Shown one piece after another: positions 55,801 to 63,189 of a stretch of DNA of 64,000 nucleotides. Source of the stretch: Verrucomicrobiota bacterium (lineage in GTDB: Bacteria; Verrucomicrobiota; Verrucomicrobiia; Opitutales; Opitutaceae); contig JAUWBD010000003.1 of assembly GCA_030605125.1 (NCBI GenBank), positions 1 to 64,000 on the forward strand, given 5' to 3'. Made by a program: the position numbers and the translations under genes. The notes under the pieces are model-generated. The model was not told where the DNA came from. It did not search any database and was given only the letters and a program-made list of their open reading frames with translations. How positions within the stretch are numbered: the first letter of the stretch is position 1; each line of letters opens with the position of its first letter.

Positions 55801-55902
55801 GATCGCCCCCTAGAGCCCGAAGCCGCCGAGCCCGTCACGGCCGAAGGCACCGTCCCCTTCCGGCCCTACGAGATCGTGAGCCTGCTGCTCGCGCGCGGCT
55901 AG
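52825..55902 (+). CDS. GH38 alpha-mannosidase
   Basis: GGSHLDLVYLWPERIGEVKAVHTFSTVNRLLALYPEFRFTYSQPASYDAV; WLPDCFGFPACLPQLMRLSGVEHFFTTKLTWNAINRFPHSSYVWRGIDGSEVLAH; DDIPGTAVPEVY. Confidence 0.92.
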   Translation: MSPMRSASHFPQLIPARVRAALPRLRALVWGPPRAVPVHVTEPTIEHLELAAARARPLRPATPGESWGKLWDQRWARLDLSAAQPGDHLLWNDQGEATLHLADAPWFGLDPEHRHAPLPLPDDPAHASLPDAWIECYCCQTYWSGGGLGPAGSRFDGAALVARNDDAWHAWIDLQCLADLAFHLHEDRASASGANGDNAYHYPALENTSPLHRQLLAHLAAALDAFELGGLADLRPALESAYADLRATPAEARVRARLVGGSHLDLVYLWPERIGEVKAVHTFSTVNRLLALYPEFRFTYSQPASYDAVARRAPALAKAVRGHLASGRWEATGALWVESDQLIACGEGLARSFILGQQAFAALRPDRSPSRLLWLPDCFGFPACLPQLMRLSGVEHFFTTKLTWNAINRFPHSSYVWRGIDGSEVLAHCARSGGYAHTVQPRALHQAANSHTQAAVHREFLHPVGFGDGGGGPTAEHLERARRYTALAGLPPVSWDQPEDFFARLAPLRDRLPVWSGELYLEYHRGTYTTHGAVKAAFRALERALQIREAVALATGGAVPASLDAAWRRMVFHQFHDDIPGTAVPEVYAETLAELRALATSLDEESRAALSVAAGPLHAFNPHPLPWCGWLDDPEGTPRWFELPPLASAPPAPAASAPAPARATPTTLENGRVSARLAADGTLAAILIDGRAIAFAGPAAQPVLYPDNPAAYDAWDIDQHTLALGRPLDTPVEVTVEHPSGPRAVVAIRRAVGQASTLVTRYILEAGADHLRLELTLDWAEPRTLLKLAFPTRYRGRLARFGAPFGSTLREQLTGSLAAEAQWEVPASRWAAVSHDGEREGLWIATEAKYGSSCRDGALAVSLVRSPLHTGFQSHGPLTPRHLARHVSETPYTDLGRHVIRLAIGRHTLEAPRSEQAAARAETLFTLPLFHSGPALAAPAPLLEGGETLVPVWSRPLGNDRWVLRLHEVAGQAGQTRLSLPGGWTARKVDLLDRPLEPEAAEPVTAEGTVPFRPYEIVSLLLARG

Positions 55903-56705
55903 CCCAGGCAGCCCGTGGCCACCCGCACGCTGCGTTCCAGCGCCGCCTTCAGGTCGCCGGTCCAGCCGTGTCCCTGCACGATCACGTCGCCCGCGTAGCC
56001 GCCGGCCTTTAGCGCCGCGAACAGCGGCCCCAGCGCCAGCTCGCCCTCGCCCAAGGCGAAATGCGCGCATTTCGCCCGCGGCCCCGGCGCTGAGCGGCGG
56101 CAACCGCAGACGTTGAAGCTCACGATCTCGCCCGCGCAGCCGGCGAGTTGACGCGCCACCTCCTCCGACGGATTGACCGCATAGACATGCGAGGTCGGGA
56201 ACAAATACCCGATTCTCCCGCCACCGACCGCGTGCGCCAAACGCGCCGCGTGCGCCACCGCCTCCACCGGATAAAACGAGTGCGGATAAATCGCGATCGA
56301 AAGCGCCCGCCGCTCCGCGATCGCCAGCAAGCGCTCCAGCCAGCGCAACACCGCGCCGTCTAGATCGACCGGCGTCGTCGCCGCGTCGGACGCCTTGAAA
56401 CTCACCTCGACCCGCGGCGCGCCCTCGCACTCCTCCACCAGTCGCAGCACGCGCTTGTTCCAGGCATGCTCCGCCGGCAGCGAAAGATCGAGGTTCGCAT
56501 ACACGGCCGCCACCCGCAGCCCGTGCCGCCGCGGCGCCTCGTCGAGCCGGCGCAGCCGCGCGAAATCGTCGTCCGCCAAGGGATACGGCACCGCATACAC
56601 GCCCGCAAAGCCCGCTTCGGCGATCGCGGCGCAGCGCCGCTCCCAATCCAGCGAGGAATCGGAGAACAACGCGTTCTCCATCGCGACGAGACGCGCGCGG
56701 CTCAT
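55899..56705 (-). CDS. Sugar phosphate isomerase/epimerase-like TIM-barrel protein
   Basis: In frame of ORF 55899-57197, ATG complement at 56703-56705: RCAAIAEAGFAGVYAVPYPLADDDFARLRRLDEAPRRHGLRVAAVYANLDLS; GGYAGDVIVQGHGWTGD. ATGA overlap with the upstream gene. Confidence 0.8.
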   Translation of the reverse strand: MSRARLVAMENALFSDSSLDWERRCAAIAEAGFAGVYAVPYPLADDDFARLRRLDEAPRRHGLRVAAVYANLDLSLPAEHAWNKRVLRLVEECEGAPRVEVSFKASDAATTPVDLDGAVLRWLERLLAIAERRALSIAIYPHSFYPVEAVAHAARLAHAVGGGRIGYLFPTSHVYAVNPSEEVARQLAGCAGEIVSFNVCGCRRSAPGPRAKCAHFALGEGELALGPLFAALKAGGYAGDVIVQGHGWTGDLKAALERSVRVATGCLG

Positions 56706-57355
56706 GACGCGGATACCCCGCCGGCCGCGGCCACCGCCCGCCGCGTCAGCGCCGTGATCTCGTCCCAACGTCCCGCGGCCGCGAGCTTGCGGTCCGTGAG
56801 CCAGGATCCGCCCACCGCCACGACGATCGGCAGCGCCAGGTAGCTCGCGAGGTTCTGTTCGCCGATCCCGCCCAGCGGCACCACGCGCAGCGGCGTATGC
56901 GCGTAGGGCGCGGCCACCGCCTTCAAAAACTCCGGCCCGCCCGCGGCCGCGGCCGGAAAAAACTTCACCGTCGGGCAACCCAGCTCCAGCGATTGCTCCA
57001 TCTCGCCGGGCGTGAGCACTCCGGGCGCGAGCGTGAAGCCGCTCGCGACCGCGTGGCGCACCACCGTCGGGTTGAAGCCGGGCGTGACGCCAAAAGCCGC
57101 GCCGGCGGCGCGCGCCTCGTCCACCTGCGCCGGTGTGAGCAGGGTCCCCGCGCCGACGAGCATTTCGGGCACCTCCGCGCGGATCCGCCGCACGCACTCC
57201 GCGGCGTGGGCGTTGCGGAAGGTGACCTCCATCACGCCAAGCCCGCCGGCGAGCAGCGCGCGAGCGAGCGGCACCGCGTGCGCCGGATCATCGATCACGG
57301 CGGCGGAAAGGATACGCGCCTTCGAAAGCGCGGCGACGAGTGCGGTGTGGTTCAT
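56702..57355 (-). CDS. eda: KDPG/KHG aldolase-like (bifunctional 4-hydroxy-2-oxoglutarate/2-dehydro-3-deoxy-phosphogluconate aldolase)
   Basis: VMEVTFRNAHAAECVRRIRAEVPEMLVGAGTLLTPAQVDEARAAGAAFGVTPGFNPTVV; CPTVKFFPAAAAGG; RVVPLGGI. Confidence 0.9.
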   Translation of the reverse strand: MNHTALVAALSKARILSAAVIDDPAHAVPLARALLAGGLGVMEVTFRNAHAAECVRRIRAEVPEMLVGAGTLLTPAQVDEARAAGAAFGVTPGFNPTVVRHAVASGFTLAPGVLTPGEMEQSLELGCPTVKFFPAAAAGGPEFLKAVAAPYAHTPLRVVPLGGIGEQNLASYLALPIVVAVGGSWLTDRKLAAAGRWDEITALTRRAVAAAGGVSAS

Positions 57356-58050
57356 GACTTGGTCTCCGCCGCGATCACGGCGTGAAGTTTCTCGGCAAGG
57401 ATGCGCACGATGTCGTCGCGCGCGGCGACGCCCGCCTCGAGCTTCGCCAAGGAGGGCGCGCCGTTGATCCCGCCCGTGCCCGGGCAGATCTCGGCTCGCG
57501 AGCGAATGCGATACCAGGGCTTGCTGACCTTAAAATCTTTCACGCGGTCCATGTGGGCGCGGGTGCCGACGGCGAGCGCGATCTCGGTTTCGCCCTGATC
57601 GGCGTGCGCGATCTTCGTGTAGCCGGCCTCGGACCAATAGTTCCAGTAGGCGACCTTGGCGTCTGGATACCTTTGCCAGATGCGCTGGATCGCCACCTGG
57701 AACGCGACCTGGTTGGCGCCGTGCCCGCTGAGCAGGATCACGTTTTTGAAGCCATGCGCGCAGAAGTGGCAGACGAGATCCGTGAAGACGGCGATCGCGG
57801 TGTCGGCGCTGAGGCCGATGGTGCCGGGATACTCCGCCATCTCGTCGGCGAAGCCGTAGGGCAGCGTGGGCGCGAGGATCGCACCGGTCTCCTCGGCGAG
57901 GCGGCGGGCGAAATACTCGGCGGTGTCGAAGTCCACGCTGAGCGCGAGGTGCGGCCCGTGCGCCTCGATCAGGCCGACCGGCAAGAGCACCGGCAGCCGC
58001 TTATCGAGCGCGGGCACTTCGTCGGAGGTGAGGTGTTTCCATTCAATCAT
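57352..58050 (-). CDS. Creatininase family protein
   Basis: VLLPVGLIEAHGPHLALSVDFDTAEYFARRLAEETGAILAPTLPYGFADEMAEYPGTIGL; VILLSGHGANQ; ATGA overlap with the aldolase gene. Confidence 0.88.
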   Translation of the reverse strand: MIEWKHLTSDEVPALDKRLPVLLPVGLIEAHGPHLALSVDFDTAEYFARRLAEETGAILAPTLPYGFADEMAEYPGTIGLSADTAIAVFTDLVCHFCAHGFKNVILLSGHGANQVAFQVAIQRIWQRYPDAKVAYWNYWSEAGYTKIAHADQGETEIALAVGTRAHMDRVKDFKVSKPWYRIRSRAEICPGTGGINGAPSLAKLEAGVAARDDIVRILAEKLHAVIAAETKS

Positions 58051-58071
58051 GGCGGGAAAGGGAGGGGGGGA

Positions 58072-58170
58072 TAAACGCAGAGACGCGAAGGCGCAGAGGG
58101 AGGACTCGGAAAACTTTGTAGCGTTAGGGGGCTTTGCGTCTCTCTGCGCCTCTGCGTCTTTGCGTTGAAC
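58072..58170. repeat. About 100-bp imperfect palindromic intergenic repeat (AACGCAGAGACGC...GCGTCTTTGCGTT type)
   Basis: Left arm TAAACGCAGAGACGCGAAGGCGCAGAGGGA, right arm TCTCTCTGCGCCTCTGCGTCTTTGCGTTGAA, inverted with few mismatches. Confidence 0.85.
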
Positions 58171-58175
58171 TTTTT

Positions 58176-58958
58176 CTATCCGCACACGCACCACCCGGCG
58201 TCCACCGGCAGCACGATCCCCGTCACGCCGGCCGAGAGCGGGCTGCACAGATAAAGCGCGGCGCGGGCGCAGTCCTCATCCATGAGCGGAGCGCCGGTGA
58301 GCGGCTGTTTTCGTTTCATGAGGTCAAGGATCGCGGGGTTGGTCGTCGCGCGCGCCGCCATCGGCGTGTCCACCAGCGCCGGCGCGATCACGTTCACACG
58401 AATGCCGTCCTTCGCGTAGGTTCCCGCGGCGTGCTGCGACATGCCGATGATCGCCGCCTTCGCCGCCGCGTAGCCCACCGTCTGGAATTGGTCCGGCACA
58501 AAGGAGAAACCGAGCACGCTCGCCATGTTCAGGATCACGCCCGGGCGTTTCTCGCCGAGCCAATGGCGCAGGCAGGCGCGGTTGAGCCGCATCATCGCCC
58601 GCAGGTTGATCGCCATCACTGTGTCCCACCCCTCGTCGCTGCAATCCGCCAGCGGCCCGTCGCCAAACTTGCGGCCGCTGATCCCGGCCACGTGAAAGAG
58701 CACGTCCACGCGACCAAAGCGCGCGACCACGGCGGCGAGCACGCGCTCCTCCGCGCCGGGCGTCGCGAGATCCTCGGCCAGCATCAGGTTCTCCGCGCCG
58801 AGCGCGTCGAGCGCGCGGCCGAGCTCGGCGGCGTTCTCACGCAAGCGCCCCACCGCCACGATCTTTGCCCCCTCGCGGGCAAACAGCCGCGCACTGGCGC
58901 CGCCGATTCCGGTGGTGCCGGCGATAAGACAAACCTGGTCCTTGAGCAGAGCGTTCAT
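58176..58958 (-). CDS. SDR family oxidoreductase
   Basis: VCLIAGTTGIGGASARLFAREGAKIVAVGR; FHVAGISG; GYAAAKAAIIGMSQHAAGTYAKDGIRVNVIAPALVDTPM. Confidence 0.92.
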   Translation of the reverse strand: MNALLKDQVCLIAGTTGIGGASARLFAREGAKIVAVGRLRENAAELGRALDALGAENLMLAEDLATPGAEERVLAAVVARFGRVDVLFHVAGISGRKFGDGPLADCSDEGWDTVMAINLRAMMRLNRACLRHWLGEKRPGVILNMASVLGFSFVPDQFQTVGYAAAKAAIIGMSQHAAGTYAKDGIRVNVIAPALVDTPMAARATTNPAILDLMKRKQPLTGAPLMDEDCARAALYLCSPLSAGVTGIVLPVDAGWCVCG

Positions 58959-59941
58959 GCGGCGATGGCCTCCTGTGTTCCGGAATGCAGCTCTTGCACG
59001 CGCAGCGCCGCGCCGATCCAGCCGGCGTCCTCGCCGAGCTTCGCCACCCGCACCGGAATCGTGTAGCCCACCGGCACCCGAAAAGCCGCCTGGTTGAGCC
59101 GGGCCTCGAGCTTTTTCAGGAAAAGCGGCGCCGCCTTGGTCGGCCCGCCCGCGAGCAGGATCAGGTCCGGGGTGTAGGCGTAAAAGGCGTTGAGCATCAC
59201 CGCGGCGAAACGATCCAGCCAGCGCTCAAAGATCTCCGTCACCAGCGGATCCTTGCGACGCAGCGCCGCCACGATGTCGGGAAACACGATCTCGTGCGCC
59301 GGCTTCTCCGCCGGAAAATCAAGCGGCAGCCCGCGAGCCAGCGCCCCGCGCACCTCCTGCACCAGCGCCGTGACCGAGGCCAGGCTCTCGCCCGTGCCCT
59401 GTGCACCGGTGAGGCAGCGCGGGCCGTCCACCTGAATGACGAGGTGGCCGCACTGCGTGCCGCGCTGAAAGTGGCGATCGGTGAGCAGGCGCCCATCGAG
59501 CACCACGCCCGAACCGATGCCGGTGCCGAGCGTGAAGACGACGAGGTTGTCCACGCCCTTGCCGGCCCCCGCGCGCCACTCGGCGTAGGCCGCGAGGCGG
59601 CCATCGTTGTCGGCCGTCACCGGCACGCGCCAGCGCTTGCGCAGGTAGGGCACCGTGCGGTGCTGATCGAGGCCGCGAATCTTTCCCGGCAGGTAAACGC
59701 AGCCGACGTCCGGGTCCACCGGACCTGTAATGGACGCGCCGATACCGCTCAACTCCCCGCCGCCCGCGGCGACCAGGCGCCCCACGAGCGCGTCGAGTTG
59801 CTTCTCCAGCTCGCGCAGCGACTGCCCGGGGCGGGTCGCCTCCACGTCGCGCGCCAAGACCCGCCCGCGCGCGTCGATCACGCCGCCCTTCAGGCGCGTG
59901 CCGCCGATGTCCAAGCCGACCGTGAGCGGCGCGTTGCTCAT
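58955..59941 (-). CDS. ROK family sugar kinase/regulator-type protein
   Basis: VGLDIGGTRLKGGVIDARGRVLARD; VTADNDGRLAAYAEWRAGAGKGVDNLVVFTLGTGIGSGVVLDG; GTQCGHLVIQ. Start at the ATG complement 59939-59941. Confidence 0.9.
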   Translation of the reverse strand: MSNAPLTVGLDIGGTRLKGGVIDARGRVLARDVEATRPGQSLRELEKQLDALVGRLVAAGGGELSGIGASITGPVDPDVGCVYLPGKIRGLDQHRTVPYLRKRWRVPVTADNDGRLAAYAEWRAGAGKGVDNLVVFTLGTGIGSGVVLDGRLLTDRHFQRGTQCGHLVIQVDGPRCLTGAQGTGESLASVTALVQEVRGALARGLPLDFPAEKPAHEIVFPDIVAALRRKDPLVTEIFERWLDRFAAVMLNAFYAYTPDLILLAGGPTKAAPLFLKKLEARLNQAAFRVPVGYTIPVRVAKLGEDAGWIGAALRVQELHSGTQEAIAA

Positions 59942-61263
59942 AGCTCCAGAATCGCTCCGTCCTTGCGGAGCTGGTCGCGGAGGGCGGACACCTTCACCGA
60001 GGCGACGAGGCCGTCGGCGCGCGCGGCCATCACGGCGGCCGTGCCTGCCGCCTGGCCCATCGCCATCGTCTGGCCCATCGAGCGCACCGCCGCGTGGGCG
60101 TCGTGCGAGGCGGAGAAGCAGCGGCCGGCCACGAGCACGTTTTGCCCGTCGCGCGGCACGAGCGTGCGGAAGGGCACGCCCACGCACTGCCCGTCGGGCA
60201 GGTAGCCCCACTTGGTGTCGGCGCCGCCGTGGTGGTCCTCGATCGGCGCGCCGCAGAGCGCGATCTGGTCGTCGAACTGTTTCGCGGAGAGCACGTCGTC
60301 GCGGGTTAGCCAATACTGGCCGTGCACGCGGCGCGTCTCGCGCACGCCGATTTGCACGCCGAAGGTGGAGAGCTGCGCCTTCTCGTAGCCGGGCACCTTG
60401 TCGCGCAGGAAACGGATATACTCGATCGCCTGCACGCGGCCCTCGATCTCGGCGGCGGAGAGCAGCTCGGGGTCGGTGGCGTTGACCACGCTTTGGCCCT
60501 TTTTGAAGAAGGACGGCAAGCGAGTCATGATCGTCGCGGTCATGTGGTTCACCGGCGTGATATGGTCGCTGCCCTCCTTGCGCGGGAGCTGGTAGCGTCC
60601 GCTCTCCGCCGCCTCGGCCATGAGCGCGTGGAACTGTTGCTTCGTGATGCTCTTCCGGCGCGGCACGTCCACGTTCACCATCTTGAAGGTGGTGGTGAGC
60701 GTCTGCGCCGGGTCGATGTCGCCCGCGAGCTCGTAGCTCAGTCCCGCGAAGTGGCAGATGTCGGCGTCGCCCGAGGCGTCGATCACGACCTTCGCGGTGT
60801 AGTGGCGGAGACCGGTCTTGGTCACGACGAAGAGCCCCGACACGCGGCCCTGCCGCGCCTCGACGTCGAGCACCTGGGCGTTGAGCAACACCTCCACGCC
60901 CGCCGCGCGGACAAGTTTCTCCCAGACGACCTTCAGGTATTCGGGATGGTAGGTCACGCCGGTGCCGGCGCCGTGGGTGTTGGGGCGTTCGAGCCAGGAA
61001 TCGTAGTCACGCAGACCCGACATCACGTCCTCGGAGATGCCCGATACGACTTTGATCGAGCGCGTGCCCGGCGTGTAGAAGCCATAAAAGGTGTCGAGGA
61101 CCGCCGTGGACGTGCCGCCGAGGAAGGGCAGACGCTCGAGCAGGAGCACGCGCGCCCCGCCGCGTCCGGCGGCGATGGCGGCGGTGGCGCCGGCCGAGCC
61201 GGAACCGACCACGATCACATCGTAAGCGGCGGTCGTGGGGATGGATTTGGAGAAAACGGGCAT
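59938..61263 (-). CDS. FAD-dependent oxidoreductase
   Basis: AYDVIVVGSGSAGATAAIAAGRGGARVLLLERLPFLGGTSTAVLDTFYGFY; FGVQIGVRETRRVHGQYWLT; GQNVLVAGRCFSASHDAHAAVRSMGQTMAMGQAAGTAAVMA. Confidence 0.9.
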   Translation of the reverse strand: MPVFSKSIPTTAAYDVIVVGSGSAGATAAIAAGRGGARVLLLERLPFLGGTSTAVLDTFYGFYTPGTRSIKVVSGISEDVMSGLRDYDSWLERPNTHGAGTGVTYHPEYLKVVWEKLVRAAGVEVLLNAQVLDVEARQGRVSGLFVVTKTGLRHYTAKVVIDASGDADICHFAGLSYELAGDIDPAQTLTTTFKMVNVDVPRRKSITKQQFHALMAEAAESGRYQLPRKEGSDHITPVNHMTATIMTRLPSFFKKGQSVVNATDPELLSAAEIEGRVQAIEYIRFLRDKVPGYEKAQLSTFGVQIGVRETRRVHGQYWLTRDDVLSAKQFDDQIALCGAPIEDHHGGADTKWGYLPDGQCVGVPFRTLVPRDGQNVLVAGRCFSASHDAHAAVRSMGQTMAMGQAAGTAAVMAARADGLVASVKVSALRDQLRKDGAILEL

Positions 61264-61268
61264 GGTGA

Positions 61269-62297
61269 TCAGAGACGTTCGAAGGCGATGCGGGCGCGGC
61301 CGACCGCGCCCCAGTCGGTGCCGGCCACCGGCAAGGGGCGGAGGGCGGTGAAATAGATGCTGAAGGTGCCGTCGCGCTCGGGCACGAGGCCGAGCGGTGT
61401 GCGCATGGTCTGCCACCAGGGCGCGGCGAGCGACGGCGCGAGATCGATCCACGAGGCCTGGCTCCAGGTGATGCCGTCGCGCGAGACCGCATAGCCGAAG
61501 CAGCCACGCGTCGGGCCGCCGTCCACCATCGCGATCCAGAGATCGCCGAGGCGGTCCACCACCGGGTTCTCCGCAAAGACGGCGTCCATCTTCACGGGAT
61601 TGCCGGCGGGCAGACGACGCCAGGGGCCGGCCAGCGCGGGCGCCTCGGCCAGGCCGACGCCCCAGAAGCGGCAAGGGATGAACTGCGTCTGCGCGCTGCC
61701 GTAGAACCCGAGCCAACGCCCGTCGGCCGCGCGGTGCGCGTGGAAGGAATCGACTCCCTGCAAGCCCTCCCACGGCTGCGACTCCGCGTCGGGCTGGAGA
61801 ATCACGCCGACGTCGCGGTAGGGGCCGCCGATGCCGCCGCGTCCTGGCACCGTGGATACGGCGCGCCAGATGCGGCCCTCGTAGTTCTCATACCAGGCGT
61901 CGGGGGTGCTGGGCTTGGCGCGATAGGCGACGTAGAAGAGCGTCCACGCGTTTTCGGCCTCGTCGAAGATCGGCATCGGGCCCCAGAGCGCGGCGCGCGG
62001 ATCGTCGCCGGTGTAGTCGCCGCTCGACTCGTAAACCGTGGACACGCGCTCCCAACGGGCGGCGCCGGGCGCGAGTCGCCAGTGGCCGAGACGCATTTTC
62101 ACCACGATCGGGTCGCCGTAGCGCTCGGCGGTGAAGAAGTGCAGCGTGCCGTCCTCGAGCAGGATCGTGCGGCCGCCCTCGAAGCCGTAGCGGTTGCCCT
62201 CGGCGCCGGGCGTGGTGGCGTCGATCACCGGGGCGGGATCGACCGCCAGGACGCGATGACGCAGCAGGGAGTCGGCGGAGAAAGAGGCGGCGCTCAT
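61269..62297 (-). CDS. Five-bladed beta-propeller glycosidase-like protein (GH43/GH32/GH130 superfamily)
   Basis: GFEGGRTILLEDGTLHFFTAERYGDPIVVKMRLGHWRLA; PMPIFDEAENAWTLFYVAYRA; FAENPVVDRLGDLWIAMVDGG; start at the ATG complement 62295-62297. Confidence 0.7.
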   Translation of the reverse strand: MSAASFSADSLLRHRVLAVDPAPVIDATTPGAEGNRYGFEGGRTILLEDGTLHFFTAERYGDPIVVKMRLGHWRLAPGAARWERVSTVYESSGDYTGDDPRAALWGPMPIFDEAENAWTLFYVAYRAKPSTPDAWYENYEGRIWRAVSTVPGRGGIGGPYRDVGVILQPDAESQPWEGLQGVDSFHAHRAADGRWLGFYGSAQTQFIPCRFWGVGLAEAPALAGPWRRLPAGNPVKMDAVFAENPVVDRLGDLWIAMVDGGPTRGCFGYAVSRDGITWSQASWIDLAPSLAAPWWQTMRTPLGLVPERDGTFSIYFTALRPLPVAGTDWGAVGRARIAFERL

Positions 62298-63115
62298 TTG
62301 ACGGGGGTGACGGGGGCCGGGTGATGGAGGGCGCGAGCATAGCGCGCGCGCTGGTCGCGAATCCAGAGATCGTAGGTGTCGGTCGTGTTTTTCAGGTGCA
62401 TGTTGCGCAGCACGTGGTGCTTCACGCCGCGCCGATCCAGCTCGCGGAGCGTGAGCTCGTTGAGACACTGCACCACGCTAATGCCGGCCACCGAGGAAAG
62501 CGGGCAGATCGGGTAGCTGTCGGTCTGGCCCTCGACGACGATCGTGGTGTCGCCGACCGGCATGCCGTTGTCGATGAGCAGGCCCCGGCGCGCACGGGCG
62601 ACGACGTGGTGAAGGTTTTCGCCCGAGGAGTGCTTGGCGGCGGCCTGCGAGGACTGCGCGCGCGAGCAGAGGCCGATAAGCGGGTTGTCCGGGTAGCGGC
62701 GCACCCACTCGCGGGCGATGTCCACCGCGGCCTGCGTGGTGCCGGTGGCGGTGATGACGAGCAAGGGCTCGCCCGGGCCGACTTCGTATTCGTCGAGCAG
62801 GCGAGCGCCGAGGCCCTCGACCTTCTCGATCGCCTGGTTCACGCGGATGCCGTTGGCCCCGACGACGTCGGTGAAGGTGGTGAGGCCGACCTGCAGGATC
62901 GGATGAAAGCCCGTCAGCGCGCCCATGCGGATGCACATCTCCTCGACCGCGAGGCGCGAGTGGCCGTTGGCGTAAACGTGCACGAGGCCGCCGGCCGCGA
63001 TGGCGTCGGCGTAGATCGAGGCGACCTGGCGCAGCACATCGGCCTGCGTGCGCAACGCGTCGCGCACGCGGTCGAGCTGATCGGGGAAGGTGAGCGGGAG
63101 CGGGGTTTCCGACAT
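62294..63115 (-). CDS. SIS domain (sugar isomerase-type) protein
   Basis: GGLVHVYANGHSRLAVEEMCIRMGALTGFHPI; EPLLVITATGTTQAAVDIAREWVRRYPDNPLIGLCSRAQ. Confidence 0.85.
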   Translation of the reverse strand: MSETPLPLTFPDQLDRVRDALRTQADVLRQVASIYADAIAAGGLVHVYANGHSRLAVEEMCIRMGALTGFHPILQVGLTTFTDVVGANGIRVNQAIEKVEGLGARLLDEYEVGPGEPLLVITATGTTQAAVDIAREWVRRYPDNPLIGLCSRAQSSQAAAKHSSGENLHHVVARARRGLLIDNGMPVGDTTIVVEGQTDSYPICPLSSVAGISVVQCLNELTLRELDRRGVKHHVLRNMHLKNTTDTYDLWIRDQRARYARALHHPAPVTPVK

Positions 63116-63189
63116 GAAGCCTAGTCTAGCCGATACCTGCGGCGGCTTCCTCCTTGCGCGGTCGGCAGAACTTCCGGAAAACTAAGCTC

